Source: Phymatolithon calcareum (taxonomy: Eukaryota; Rhodophyta; Florideophyceae; Hapalidiales). Taken from it: 64,000 nt of DNA. Positions 33,872-44,331 of the stretch are shown here, in pieces. Within the stretch, counting starts at the first letter, position 1, and each line of letters begins with the position of its first letter. A model generated the notes under the pieces. It was not told the DNA's origin and ran no database searches. It worked only from the letters and a program-made list of their open reading frames with translations. The translations under genes were made by a program, and so were the position numbers. The stretch covers positions 1,302,001 to 1,366,000 of the forward strand of contig OZ345364.1 of assembly GCA_977006965.1 (NCBI GenBank), in the 5' to 3' direction.

Positions 33872-35860
33872 TTAGTGTTCACGTTTCGGGATTTCCCCTT
33901 CGGTGATCCACTGTTCAACAGGAGTCCGAAGTGTCGCGCTGGCGAGCATGCGGTGCAGCGGACTAACCTTTTTGTCTTTCGTCAGTGCGTCCGCGATGTT
34001 GTGCTCGCTGCGTATCCACCCTAGGTTCTCCAGCTCTTCATTGGGATACGCCTCGCGGAGTCCCGCGATGTCGATGAGGAGACGCTTCTCCGTCATCGAA
34101 CGTAGCGTGACAATAGACTCAAAGAGCGGGCGGGAGTCGGTGAATACGCGAAGCGCGAGCCGCCTTGACAACAGTACACTTAATGTATGTACCGAAGCGA
34201 AACCTGCGTCGTACCCATGCGTAATTGCGTAGAGTTCTGCTGCCAATACTGACCTCGTAACTCTTTTGCATTTTACCGACGACCACGCTAGGATTGAGCA
34301 TGCGTGTTTGCCGTCGACGAGTACGATTACATATCCGAGCTGGGACGTCAGGTCTCGATTCGTGGCGAAAGACGCGTCAGCGAATACATGTACTTCAGCG
34401 GTAGAGAGGTCTACGTTACCGTAAACTAACTCATATTTTTCGGCCTTCAATCGCTTAAACGTCTCGTCCATCCGCTTGTAGACCACCTCTTCAGCGACAT
34501 CCGTGGGAGTTTGCGCGAGTTGGTTCACAGCGCATGCCGCGTCCGGTCGCGCGCATGCGGTGACGTAAGCTGCGCGACCACGGTTTGACGAGAGTGAGTC
34601 AGGCGTACGCACAATCGATTCGTCTGGCATACGGTCCACATATGGATGCTGATGCACCATGATGAGCTTTCCTTTTCGGATGATGTGTTGGCCAGTGAAC
34701 TTCAACTCGATTCCGCTCTGCAGAATTTTGCGCGGGTGCGTTTTGAAGCGCTTTGAACCCAACTCCTCGTCGTGTAGAAATTCGTTACTGCCAGCACCAA
34801 TCGAGTCGTCGACTTGCAGACATAGCAAACCATCCAATTTCCCTTTAGCGTCGTGACGGTAGAGCAGGCATGGGTCTGTTTTCATGCTTTTCATGCCGAG
34901 GATGTCTTTGTGGTGTCCGACGTAGGTTTCGAACCACAATAATCCACTTTCGGGTAGACCATAAAGCGGTCTCTTCACGAGCCAAAGGATATCATCCTCT
35001 AAACCAAGCTCCCTTGGAGGGGTGACATATACTTGGCGTAGCAATTTCGAATCTGTGGATACATATGCCTGACTGATATGACGAAGATAAATAGGCAGTT
35101 CCATTCCGGCAGCAACCGCAAGCATCACGCGAACAGAAGAACGAGTAACTGTCGGAGAATACGTGAACAACATGTTCTTGTCCCTATCCTTGCTACCAAT
35201 GGCTTGCACAACAAGTCGTGCTTTCTGGCGCTCATCAGGTGTTCCAGGATCCTTGATGGCAAGCACAAACTTGGCTTTCATGATGGTGAGGCAACGACTT
35301 TCGTCCTTCGAAAATGAAGATTTTTGAACTTCCTGAAAAGTGTCTCTCTCAAAAAGACCCTTTACCTCATCATTAATTGCCGTTCCGAACTCGTTCCTCT
35401 GTGGATATTTGGCGTCGAGAACCACAGTATGCATGCTTTCGTCGAAGAGAAATCCTAATTTCGTTTCATCCTCATCCAACGAATCGACAATGGAGCAATT
35501 CGGAACATCGATGTATGCAATTTCGTCAAACCCGGAGATGGCTGGAAGATTGTCAATTTCCTCATCCGGCTCGCGCGAAATTATTGGCATCGGAGTCTGG
35601 TCAGGAATGATGTCGCCGGTACTGGGATCCACCTGAACGGTAATTTCGGTGTCCGATAAATCTAATTCCGGCACTTCGGGAACTCTTTCATCGGTTTTCC
35701 CATCTGGAAAATTTTCTTTTTCCTCCGGAATGCGTTCATCATCTTTGTCAGCATCCCCAAAAATTCCATAAAGGTCAGGTCTCGGTAAATAAATGCCCTC
35801 TTTCAACTCGCTGACACGCTGAATTGCATAAGGTTGGACACTACCATCTGGTTCTTGCAC
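33872..35860 (-). CDS. Copia pol, reverse transcriptase and RNase H part
   Basis: A 662-residue open frame. The RT core includes KARLVVQAIGSKDRD, TYSPTVTRSSVRVMLAVAA, RPLYGLPESGLLWFE and a catalytic box LCLQVDDSIGAG, where the usual copia YVDD is QVDD. RNase H follows with VFADASFATNRDLTSQLGYV, a VLAAELYAI block, VFTDSRPLFESI and SEHNIADALTK, the full set of acidic residues. It is in frame with the short segment 35933-36178, separated by two stop codons, so it represents the downstream part of one polyprotein. Confidence 0.9.
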   Translation of the reverse strand: MQEPDGSVQPYAIQRVSELKEGIYLPRPDLYGIFGDADKDDERIPEEKENFPDGKTDERVPEVPELDLSDTEITVQVDPSTGDIIPDQTPMPIISREPDEEIDNLPAISGFDEIAYIDVPNCSIVDSLDEDETKLGFLFDESMHTVVLDAKYPQRNEFGTAINDEVKGLFERDTFQEVQKSSFSKDESRCLTIMKAKFVLAIKDPGTPDERQKARLVVQAIGSKDRDKNMLFTYSPTVTRSSVRVMLAVAAGMELPIYLRHISQAYVSTDSKLLRQVYVTPPRELGLEDDILWLVKRPLYGLPESGLLWFETYVGHHKDILGMKSMKTDPCLLYRHDAKGKLDGLLCLQVDDSIGAGSNEFLHDEELGSKRFKTHPRKILQSGIELKFTGQHIIRKGKLIMVHQHPYVDRMPDESIVRTPDSLSSNRGRAAYVTACARPDAACAVNQLAQTPTDVAEEVVYKRMDETFKRLKAEKYELVYGNVDLSTAEVHVFADASFATNRDLTSQLGYVIVLVDGKHACSILAWSSVKCKRVTRSVLAAELYAITHGYDAGFASVHTLSVLLSRRLALRVFTDSRPLFESIVTLRSMTEKRLLIDIAGLREAYPNEELENLGWIRSEHNIADALTKDKKVSPLHRMLASATLRTPVEQWITEGEIPKREH

Positions 35861-36213
35861 AATGATGGAGTGTTCATCTCGAGAAATAAAGATTCGGGGG
35901 TCCTATCGCTTCGTTGTGTCACGATAGACGAGTTATTTATCGCCAAATTCGAGAGTTGTCGGAGGAGTTCGTGGAATAAATGCTTTTTCCGCTTGTCGAA
36001 GTCGCATTTTTGCCACCAGAGAAATGTATTCCTCACGAGCCGTATGCAGAATCTTCATTCTTTCGGACTGTGGAACTGCTCCCGGTGCGTCACGAGGTAA
36101 AGGTAATTTTGGCATCGCGCCAAAAACCAACAACGTTGGGCAAATCCCTTCGGGACCGACCGTGGAATTCACACACATTACCGAAATTGCCAGAAGGTAG
36201 TTGTCATTTACGC
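35861..36213 (-). pseudogene. Copia pol linker with stops
   Basis: The minus frame 35933-36178 continues the integrase C-terminus (AREEYISLVAKMRLRQAEK, ending EFGDK). It then meets TAA at 35933-35935, LVYRDTTKR, and TAG at 35903-35905, before RIFISRDEH joins the RT frame. The TAG falls where integrase tails often carry Trp, so a G-to-A change is likely. Confidence 0.6.
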
Positions 36214-38799
36214 CTAACTTCTTGTGGCTTTTTTCGGCTTCCTCTTTTTCGACGCATCTGTTTCTGCTTCAGCCTCTTCTCTTGGTTCAACATCCACGCC
36301 AAGCGGTTTCATTCCGAATGTTTGTTGCAATTTCAGGAATGTTCGACGTAACGGTGAATGATATCTCTCGCCAACACCCATTGCGTGGGGAGCTTCGATA
36401 CCAACCGGTCGGCAGGTAATTCCTGCTTCAGCTGCCATGGCTTGAAAGCGAGGAGAAACGAATTGAACACCTTGGTCATGGCGTAAATTATCTGGAGCAC
36501 CCAAATAAATTAACACCCACATTTCCATGAACGTTCGCCAAATGCATTCCGTTGAGTCACTTTCGAGAAAACGTGCAGCCTGATAATGTGTAGCACGGTC
36601 CACCGCATGTAAAACCGATTTTCCTTGAATGTACATGATGTCCACAACAACTTCACTATTGAACACCAAGTCATCACGAGGTACGGCAACTTGCACGATG
36701 TACGGTTTTGGCGCTAGAAGTTGGCATTCTCGGCAACGAGCTTGGATATCCGCTAACATTTTTCGAGTATCACTGTCGACTTCGTCAGGCTTCACTCGCT
36801 TCAGAAAATCGTACATTTGCCTAATCCCTGGATAACCAAATCTGAAATGGAGTTTTCGAAGCTCCATCTCTGTGAAAAGGCATTCTTCTTCATAATTCCA
36901 CCTCAACCAGAGATGTCCAAGGTCTCGAATAATTTTTAGCGGCGGTCCTTCTACGAAACGAATTGTGTTTTCCACTTGATTGGCACCATGATTTCCAAGT
37001 TTGTCCTGTTCACGAAGTCCAAGAATTAATGGAAAATCGGCGTCCTTGACTATTGGAGCATCAAATTCGAGAACTGACATGCCGTACGGAAATTTAAATG
37101 TGGCAACACCAATACATTCGGAGCCTCCATGAGCAGAAACAGCATAATGCCCTTTTAGCTTCTTCATCGGTGTAGGGTTACCGGTGAAATTTCTGTACGC
37201 CTCAAGCTGGGAAACACCACAAAGTGAACCAGTCGAGCCGTTGTCGATCATGATTCCAGGAAAGAAATGACTGGGATACCTTAGCGAATTTTTTCCTTGG
37301 GGCTCCTGGAACACAGATGATGGAGATGAATCACGATTCTTACGAGTGAAATTTCCGGTGGTTTTTCCGAAGAATGTATGTCGTGTCTGATTATCCATAC
37401 ACTCCAAAAACATTGAGTGCTCTCCGTCATCATTATTATCCCAAGATTCCATGAACATGGATTCGTCCAAATGCTCTGCTAATTCCCCGGCAATTTCTCT
37501 AACATCATCGATGTTAAACGAGACGTGGCCTTCTTCCTCATCATTTACACTTCCATCATTGGCGGAGGTATTTCCTTCCTCAAGTTGCATGCAATATGAA
37601 CAGAGAAAATCCCCTTGCTTTTTAGACTTCACACTAGCAATTTCTGCAAGCCTCTTTTCACGAAAAGCCACCTTGTCTGGATTAGTGCATTTTCCAAAGA
37701 AATGATCCGGAGAGCCACACCCGGTACACAACATGGTGGATCCATCCCTATACTTAGGATTTTTCCCAGGTTTATCATCCTTGAGTGGTAATCTCCGACG
37801 ATCACTTTGACCCCAACGACGAGTATCGATGGCAGCAGCTAACGATTCAGCGAAATTTCGTCCACGAATACCTCTTTTCGAAGAAAGTAAACTTTTTTCC
37901 TTCGCAATTGCCAACTCTATTTTTCCTTGGAGTTTTTTGGACGAGATTCTGTCAGCCGAATCGTCAACGTAAGCCCAGAAGCTCTCGTTTTGCAAAACAC
38001 GTGGATAGAAATCACAAAGAAGCGAGTCCGATTTGTAGTCGGCACCGAGTTTTCGTTGTAATTTCTGTGCTCTGCGCACAAGTTTTCCGAAAGCCATCAA
38101 AGTAGTTTCACCAGCGTCTCTGGTATCGGCAAGAGTCATTGTAGTCCATTGATGCTTGATGATTGCCTTGTACTCAGATGTTTCGAGGCTCTTCCCAAGA
38201 GCTTTCAGCGCATTGGGTGCATTACGGAATTCGCCAAGCTTGACTTTCCGCCCGAAATTGGAATTGTACTCGTCAAGGGCGTCTCCTTTGAGAGCAAACT
38301 TAACGCAACTCAACCTCAACCAGATCGGAGCATTTAGCAAATTCATCAAGTCGGTATACTGAGAAATAAAATCCTTGGTAGTGAAGCGATAATCCTTCGG
38401 CCCCGACCACTTATTCTCAGACTTAGAGAGATGCGCAAGGATGGATTTCACAATGCTGATATGAGTATCCTTATCGCTATCGTGGTACTCCCGACGATAC
38501 TTTCGCTTGCCCCTTCGCGTCGACTCCGATGAGTCTGATGAATCCTGATCGTCGGGTTCACTGTTTTCCTTCTTTTTACCTTTCTTCTTCTTTCCGGCAC
38601 GGGACTTTTTGCGCTTATCCTTACACTTGCCCCGTTGATTAGAACGGGAAGAATCCGACGAATCCGAATCATCCGGACCATCGGAGTCCTGAAAGGCACC
38701 GACGCTTGGTGCTGACGGAATTGAAGACTTTGAACTCGACGAGGACGAAAAGGATGGAGAAGGAGGTGGAAACCATTCTGCCTGGCCGTCATTAACCTT
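36214..38799 (-). CDS. Copia gag-pol, zinc knuckle, protease and integrase part
   Basis: An open frame continuous from the stop at 38800 down to 36214. The order is a Ser- then Lys-rich linker, a capsid-like region, a CCHC knuckle (CTGCGSPDHFFGKC), a protease-like active site (MIDNGSTGSLCG), a GAG-pre-integrase HHCC region (LHFRFGYPGIRQM...CREC), and an integrase catalytic core with D (VVVDIMYI), D (RHDQGVQFVS) and E (GVGERYHSPL). There is no obvious ATG at the 5' end: the frame is in phase with gag across the single TAG at 38800-38802, so expression would need readthrough or the stop is a mutation. Confidence 0.88.
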   Translation of the reverse strand, partial: KVNDGQAEWFPPPSPSFSSSSSSKSSIPSAPSVGAFQDSDGPDDSDSSDSSRSNQRGKCKDKRKKSRAGKKKKGKKKENSEPDDQDSSDSSESTRRGKRKYRREYHDSDKDTHISIVKSILAHLSKSENKWSGPKDYRFTTKDFISQYTDLMNLLNAPIWLRLSCVKFALKGDALDEYNSNFGRKVKLGEFRNAPNALKALGKSLETSEYKAIIKHQWTTMTLADTRDAGETTLMAFGKLVRRAQKLQRKLGADYKSDSLLCDFYPRVLQNESFWAYVDDSADRISSKKLQGKIELAIAKEKSLLSSKRGIRGRNFAESLAAAIDTRRWGQSDRRRLPLKDDKPGKNPKYRDGSTMLCTGCGSPDHFFGKCTNPDKVAFREKRLAEIASVKSKKQGDFLCSYCMQLEEGNTSANDGSVNDEEEGHVSFNIDDVREIAGELAEHLDESMFMESWDNNDDGEHSMFLECMDNQTRHTFFGKTTGNFTRKNRDSSPSSVFQEPQGKNSLRYPSHFFPGIMIDNGSTGSLCGVSQLEAYRNFTGNPTPMKKLKGHYAVSAHGGSECIGVATFKFPYGMSVLEFDAPIVKDADFPLILGLREQDKLGNHGANQVENTIRFVEGPPLKIIRDLGHLWLRWNYEEECLFTEMELRKLHFRFGYPGIRQMYDFLKRVKPDEVDSDTRKMLADIQARCRECQLLAPKPYIVQVAVPRDDLVFNSEVVVDIMYIQGKSVLHAVDRATHYQAARFLESDSTECIWRTFMEMWVLIYLGAPDNLRHDQGVQFVSPRFQAMAAEAGITCRPVGIEAPHAMGVGERYHSPLRRTFLKLQQTFGMKPLGVDVEPREEAEAETDASKKRKPKKATRS

Positions 38800-39739
38800 C
38801 TACTTCTTGACCTTGTGTGCCATCGTCTTCTCCGGAGATGGTACCTTCTGCTGTTCAGATTTCTCGGAGGTAACTTTCTTCCGCTGTACTATGGGAAAAC
38901 CTCGATGATCAACTTGTGAAGTCGGCATATCAACCATATTCCCATTTCTGGCGGAGCTCAGTTTATCTTTCTGCCTCGATTTCCAATCCACAACCGAACG
39001 GTAGAATTCCAGGAGTGAATTCGTGGCAGGTTCATAAACCTGGTCGTCTTCCTTGGCGATACAGCCTGCAAGTTGTAACATCTTTACCAGATATGTGGCA
39101 TAGACATAATTGATTTTCTGCAGTATCGCCTCATGCCAAAAAGGGGAAGAAATCAGCATTGCCATCACCATTTCTCCAGCCATTTCTTTATCCTCAGAAC
39201 TTAAGGCATGTCCCATCTCGAGCAATAACGCCCTCAATTGCGCATGGAATTCGTCCGTGAAATATTCATCCCGAGGAATAATTTGTGTACGGCTGGAGCG
39301 TCCGCTGGATCTCGCTGACACCGAAGGTGTTGCGCGACGACGGCATCGGTGCGAACAGAATTTTTACCGGGCCAGTACTGGAAGTACTAGATGGTAACGG
39401 TAACACTTTCGCAGCATCCATAGCAGACGAGCTTGGACGCGCGGCCCTTTGCCGAGTTGCACTGCCATTTTTATGCGGAATTTCTTCCGCATCGGTTGAC
39501 CCTGCCTCGTCGGCAGGACCGCGCAAAGGTTGCGATGATCCCTCTGCTCGTCCTCCGCTTCCACCCGATCGCATCGGGGAGCGATTTTCGGACATCTGCT
39601 GGTCGCCATTGTTGCCTGAAGCAACATCGTCATCCGTTAGGATGCCTAGCGACTTCAGTTCGCGCTTTAAGGCGCGAGTTTTCGAATTTTCGCCTCGACC
39701 ACCATGCTTTCCACGACAACGACGGCCGCGTTTAGGCAT
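38800..39739 (-). CDS. Copia gag region (two frames)
   Basis: Frame one starts at ATG 39739 (MPKRGRRCRGKHGGRG) and ends at 39266. Frame two (39321 to 38800) carries a helical gag-like segment (DEYFTDEFHAQLRALLLEM, EAILQKINYVYATYLVK). They overlap by about 55 bp with a one-base phase difference, so a frameshift, either programmed or mutational, joins them. Frame two ends at the in-frame TAG before pol. Confidence 0.65.
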
Positions 39740-39805
39740 TTTGCGCGAGCAGATGCGGCACTTACACGCGCGTGAAACTCAATGAGCCTAAGAACGACTT
39801 ATAAG

Positions 39806-40551
39806 TGTCGAAAAATCTGCTACCAACGCGGTGGTGGTCGAAAATATTTCGCGAAAATTAAAACAATTTTAAGGCTTTTTGCCCAGTTAACAATATGAGT
39901 GCGTAAAACTTTACCGTTAGTCCGACGGCGACCGTCCCGGTCACACCGTCGGCAAGCGACGTCCCGTCTGCTTGGCTCGTCAAAGCACAATACGAAAGCA
40001 AGTTTATTGTACGCGGTTGTTCTCTCTCTTCTTCTTTTTGGTCTTCCTCAGTCCCCTTATCAATACATCCAATCTCACCCTATTGGTTCAAATTCTACTC
40101 TAAATATTGGATATTTTCTAACCCATGTAGATCAATCCTCATGAACCTCCAGCTGGAATATCAATCGCATCACATTTCAGTCATGAGGTTGGCGAAAATC
40201 TCCCGCTGGTCGAAAATCATGTTCCACTTCGGGACATACCCCTTCCGATTCCCTGATCAATCCGATTTGGTTTCTTGCAGTCTCTTCCAAAAACGTCGAA
40301 TCCGGGCTGGAAACACAGGAAAAATCACAAAATCGCTCGTAACTCGAAAAGTATTGCAGCTAGAGCAATTCTGAGACCAGACCGATAATGGCCAAAATCG
40401 AGGGGTGCATGTCCTCCGGAAATTTCAACTTGATTGAAGACATGTGGAACGAGGTTGGAACGGTGGTGGAATGGTAACTTGTCATATTTATCATATGGCA
40501 TTTTGGGGGATATTTGTCTTTCCTCCCGCGCATTCACCTATATGTGCGACA
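39806..40551 (-). repeat. 5' LTR of the copia element
   Basis: 746 bp, begins TGTCGAAAAATC and ends GTGCGACA; pairs with 32308-33047. Confidence 0.92.
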
Positions 40552-40556
40552 TCTAG
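40552..40556. repeat. Target-site duplication TCTAG (copia, right)
   Basis: Exact copy of 32303-32307. Only four bases separate it from the mariner end. Confidence 0.85.
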
Positions 40557-40560
40557 TGTC

Positions 40561-42145
40561 TACGCTCCCCGAAATTAATATAGCCCGAGCTTGGCAAGCC
40601 GTCAGGGGCACGCGCGTGGCGGGAATCGCGTTAAAGGACCGGTGGTCCTGTAATCGTCTTCTCATTGCTCTACGTACTAGCCCAAATATGACTCGCTAGG
40701 TTTCTATTAACTCGTAGGGTACGGCAAAATGTACGATAGCCCTATTTTTCCCGCGCAACAACTTGGCCCGGGAAAACTTTATGCATCCGCCAAGCGTAAG
40801 TATATAGGATTCATAGGGCGCTCGGCGCCCTGTGGCCTTCTTTATATGCATGGCGACGTACCCACATATGCTGTTTGAGTCACTCAGTCCGCAACCATGG
40901 GGCGCGGACTGTCTCTGACGAAGGAGGAGGAGGCGATGATCCGGGCGCTCGAATCCAAAGGCTTGAACAAGAGCGCCATTGCAGTGCAAGTCAAACGGTC
41001 CCGAAAAGCCGTCTCGAACTTTTTGAACAAGTTCCCTGGTCAATCTCGACCGAAAAAGGCGGGGAGGCCCGCAAGTTGTCTGAGCAGGCTGCTCGGGCAG
41101 TCATTCGGAAGGCGTATGCTTCGCAAATGACGGCTCGGGAGCTCCGAGACATGTATAATCTACCTTTCGGAGTGCGCCGCGTGCAGCAAATCCTGAACGA
41201 TACTAAGTACTTGGAGTATAGGCGAATGAAACGCGCTCCAAGCCTTACCCCTTGGCACAAGGATGAGCGTGACAAGTGGGCCCGCCTTAATCTTCGCCTG
41301 AGCCGCTCGCAGTGGACGAGGACGATCTTTTCTGATGAGAAGCGATTCTGCTTGGATGGTCCAGACGGGTTCGGGTACTATTGGGCTGACAAAAGGATCC
41401 CTGAGCAATACCGTTCCCACCGGCAGCAGGGCGGGGGAGGGGTTATGGTCTGGGGTTGTTTTTCGTGGCGCGGAAAGCCCGAATTAGTATTCGTACCGAA
41501 CAAGATGAATGCGCAAAGGTACGTCCACCTGCTTGAGAATCATCTGGAACCGTTTGCAGAATCGTGCTACTGTGGGGACTGGAGTTTCCAGCAGGATAAC
41601 GCGCCTGCGCACACAGCGAAGTACACAGATGAGTACATCTTTGACGCAAGGATCAGCGTTATGACTTGGCCATCGCGTCGTCCCGATCTAAACCCCATAG
41701 AGAACCTGTGGGGTATAGTTGCGCGGGATGTTTACAAGGATTGTCGTCATTTTGAGTACGAGGACGACCTCGTCGAAGCGATCCAAGAATCCTGGGATCG
41801 TATCGGTCTGGAAACGCTTAGGAAGCTGATTGCATCGATGCCAGACCGGTGCATGAAGGTTATCGAGAAGCGCGATGGGTCTACTGGCTACTGAGCGTCG
41901 TTGTTTGGTGCGATAGGCTAAGAAAGATAGAGGTTGCGCTAACTTGTTGCGGACGAAAAAAATGTGCTATGCAAGTAAACTTGATTTACTGTTTGACTCC
42001 ATGGGGGTTTGCTGAATTAGGTTAGTCTCTGCGTTGGAAAAGAACGTTATACATGCAGCACGACGATAATAGTGGCGCTAGGAGTCACCATGGCTTCAGA
42101 AGAGAACTCATGCCAAAGTGCGCTATATTAATTTCGGGGAGTGTA
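40561..42145 (+). mobile_element. Tc1/mariner transposon
   Basis: A 1.58-kb element. Terminal inverted repeats at 40561-40584 and 42122-42145 match at 23 of 24 positions (CTCCCCGAAATTAATATAGC core), with weaker similarity for another 15 bp inward. TA lies at both extreme ends, as expected for the TA target duplication of this superfamily. The single gene inside is a D,D,E transposase disabled by one frameshift. Confidence 0.9.
40897..41894 (+). pseudogene. Mariner transposase with one frameshift
   Basis: The N-terminal helix-turn-helix (LTKEEEAMIRALESKGLNKS, then AVQVKRSRKAVSNFLNKF) reads from ATG 40897. Near 41065, in the GRP linker before RKLSEQAARAV, the frame shifts by one base. The rest reads in the frame ending at 41894, with a second HTH-like region and the catalytic triad D (FSDEKRF), D (QQDNAPAHTA) and E (PDLNPIENLWG), spaced as in Tc1-type DD34E enzymes. 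A single base missing in a C run would explain the break. Otherwise full length. Confidence 0.88.
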
Positions 42146-42212
42146 GTTTACTGAAATTTTCCCTCAATTAAGGGTATGAGATTCATATAATTTTTTGCAA
42201 ACAAAAGCTCTC

Positions 42213-42827
42213 CTACATGAGGCTCTTCGACTGCGTTAAGCTTATGGATAGCAACAACGCGCGTCTTGAAACAGTCTCAACCAAGGGAATGGAACAGATG
42301 CGTGTTTCGCCACCGTAAAGCTTGCTACATGATGAACATATGGCAGTCGTTTTCTTCACTTTGCAAACTTTGCGGTTGATTTGCGCTGCAAAAGTAGTCG
42401 TCATGGCATTTGAATTCTTCCTTTTCTTCTCCATGGGAATGAAGTTAGTTCTAGCACCGCTCTCTAACGTAAATGTACGATCTGAATTGACTGAATGTTG
42501 ACGAGTAGTACTGGAGTTAAATGCAGTATCGATGAATTTCTGAATCAGTACTTTATGTTCTCTTTGCTGGACAACGTGCTGTTGACACTCTGGGTGAGCT
42601 TCAGAGATTAAAAAAGAGGTATCAACCAAGAGAGTTGCCGGAACAAATGTGTTCACACGAAACGACCATTGGAGCAGAGGGGTTCGTCGTTCCACGCCGA
42701 AATATTCTCGGTGGTCTGAGCTTTTGAGGAGATAGAACACTTGCGAATCCCATGCGTACACTACATTCGCTGGTTTGCAGACAGAAGGAGCTTCCTCGAT
42801 GCGCTGACCGGGCAACGATGGACGCAT
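42213..42827 (-). pseudogene. Possible transposase C-terminal remnant (piggyBac-like, tentative)
   Basis: A 204-residue minus frame ending in a Cys-rich segment (KVCKVKKTTAICSSCSKLYG, then RICSIP) that loosely resembles the zinc ribbon at the C-terminus of piggyBac-type transposases. It is preceded by a hydrophobic TLLVDTSFLISEAHPE. It overlaps LINE RNase H debris on the plus strand beyond about 42640. No catalytic residues identified. Could be chance. Confidence 0.3.
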
Positions 42828-43193
42828 GGGGAGATGACATGCTGTTGGATACTATGGAAAGGCTGATTGATGATATGATCGCTTGCGAAGCAATTGGATC
42901 CCAAGCCACTGTGGGCTCTCTGGGAACGAAAAAGCGGACCACCTTGCTCGAAGCGGCATTATGGAGTCAAGTCTGTTGACGCATCAAAATATACCCTTAA
43001 CCATAGAATCTGCGCGATTGATTGTCAATCGGCACCAATTGACAAAGCTTAGGGGTATACAGTTCTTACCTCCAGAGCGCAGTATAAGCCACAGGCGCAC
43101 TGAAACAACTCTCAATCAACTTTCCGCACTATTTTGCTCCCTGGTAACAGTTTTTCAAGATGACTCAGTTGAATGCGACCCTATATGCAAGAC
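42640..43193 (+). pseudogene. LINE RNase H domain remnant, left part
   Basis: The plus strand encodes WFADRRSFLDALTGQ (a DSxSxLxAL-type RNase H block, frameshifted). In another frame it encodes NWIPSHCGLSGNEKADHLAR, the signature RNase H motif of LINE elements, followed by TTLNQLSALFCSL and CDPICK of the C-terminal zinc region. The reading is cut at 43193 by the hAT element and appears to resume at 44332. Confidence 0.7.
43186..43193. repeat. hAT target-site duplication, left (TGCAAGAC)
   Basis: Matches TGCAAAAC at 44332-44339 at 7 of 8 positions; 8 bp is the hAT-specific length. Confidence 0.75.
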
Positions 43194-44331
43194 CAGGGGT
43201 CAACCCCAATAAATTTGTACTGCAATTAATTAATTGCAATATACAATAGGAATAGAACATTGTAGCTTGTTGGTCGTAATGCAGTACGTATTGGGCTTGA
43301 TGCACTTTTGTAATGTACTGCACAACGGCTTACGTTTCGCACTCAGAGCGCTTGGTTCATATAACATTTGGCTTATCTTCTCAATCGAAGGAGGAAGCTA
43401 ACCTAGTCAGAAATTCGGCGTTGCACGCCACCAGCCCCGACACCTTCCACAGCCCCGATGAGCATGCGGACATTCCAATCGACATAAGCGAGACGTTTGC
43501 GAGTAAGACGACTGGATATGAGAAGATGTTGCGCGAGAGTGACGTGGTCACAAAAGCGCTGCAAACCCGTGTGCATACGCTAGTAGCGTGTCATGATGAC
43601 TTGTATACTCTCATGCAGTCGGTGAAAGCAGAGAAAGGCGTTTCGTCGTCGCCTCTCTACAAGTGCAAGCTTGGCAAGAAATACATCGCTACTACTGCTA
43701 GCATCATTCAAGATTCATCGTTCAAGAACGGGGTGCTGAAGCTTCAGAAAGCAAAGGCCAACGACCTACTTCCGGACGAATGGGAGGCAGTTAGGAGTCT
43801 GAAGAAACCGGCACGTGCTCCAACAGTATCGAAAAACGTTCGCAGCACGTTGACGGTGGCGGAAAAGCTATCCAAATGGCGGAAGAGGAACGATAAAAGT
43901 GCGGACTACATTGATTTTTCCTTCATTCTCGGCTCATTTGTGTAGGTTGAGCGGCTATGGAGCATAGCTAAGTACGCTTTCGGCGCTCGATGACTCCGCA
44001 GCTATTTGAGGCTCTTGTTTTTCTGAAAGTGAACGAGCGCTTTTGGGACGCTCACCTAGTGAGTGAGGCCATCTACGGTGCTTGCGGAGACCGTGCCGAG
44101 GCTCTCCTGCGCGTTCAGGGGGAGCATGAAGGAATTGTGGATTGAAGTAGCATGAAAACTAGCGTGGTACCTATTTTAAACCACGTATTGTTGAACTCAA
44201 CGTATTGGAATTCGCCATTGCACACTCGTCAGGTCCATTAGTACGTATTGATCCGAACATAGAACGTAAGCCGCTATTGCGCATCGCACTTCATTGAAAA
44301 ATACGTTGCAATGTAATTGGGGCGAGCCCTG
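43194..44331 (+). mobile_element. hAT transposon, internally reduced
   Basis: 1138 bp. The termini are CAGGGGTCAACCCCAAT (left) and, as reverse complement of the right end, CAGGGCTCGCCCCAAT, the CAGGG start typical of hAT. An 8-bp duplication flanks it (TGCAAGAC / TGCAAAAC). It lies inside LINE RNase H debris. It holds only the C-terminal part of a hAT transposase, so it cannot be autonomous. Confidence 0.8.
43313..44090 (+). pseudogene. hAT transposase C-terminal fragment
   Basis: The open frame to 43945 carries a helical region (DDLYTLMQSVKAEKGVSSSP, LSKWRKRNDKSADYIDF). Just past a stop at 43943-43945 it continues VERLWSIAKYAFGAR, then MTPQLFEALVFLKVNERFWD in a shifted frame. This is the hAT dimerisation signature (ERLFS...R...L.P...E.L.FLK.N...W). 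The N-terminal BED finger and catalytic Asp regions are absent. The function is lost. Confidence 0.7.

Larger units (their letters stand above)
32308..40551 (-). mobile_element. Ty1/copia LTR retrotransposon, complete but mutated
   Basis: An 8.24-kb element with LTRs of 740 and 746 bp, each starting TGTCG and ending CGACA. They are about 98% identical by eye and flanked by the 5-bp duplication TCTAG. The internal order on the minus strand is gag, CCHC knuckle, protease, integrase, RT, RNase H, the Ty1/copia order. The coding region is broken by one frameshift in gag, in-frame stops at 38800-38802, 35933-35935 and 35903-35905, and a frame change after 36214. Near-identical LTRs indicate a young insertion despite these breaks. 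Confidence 0.93.

Noticed and set aside
42168-43000. TTAAGGGTAT ... ATACCCTTAA, looking like piggyBac ends with a TTAA duplication
   Set aside because: Only six terminal bases match and the RNase H frame runs straight through the right end, so it is not an element boundary.
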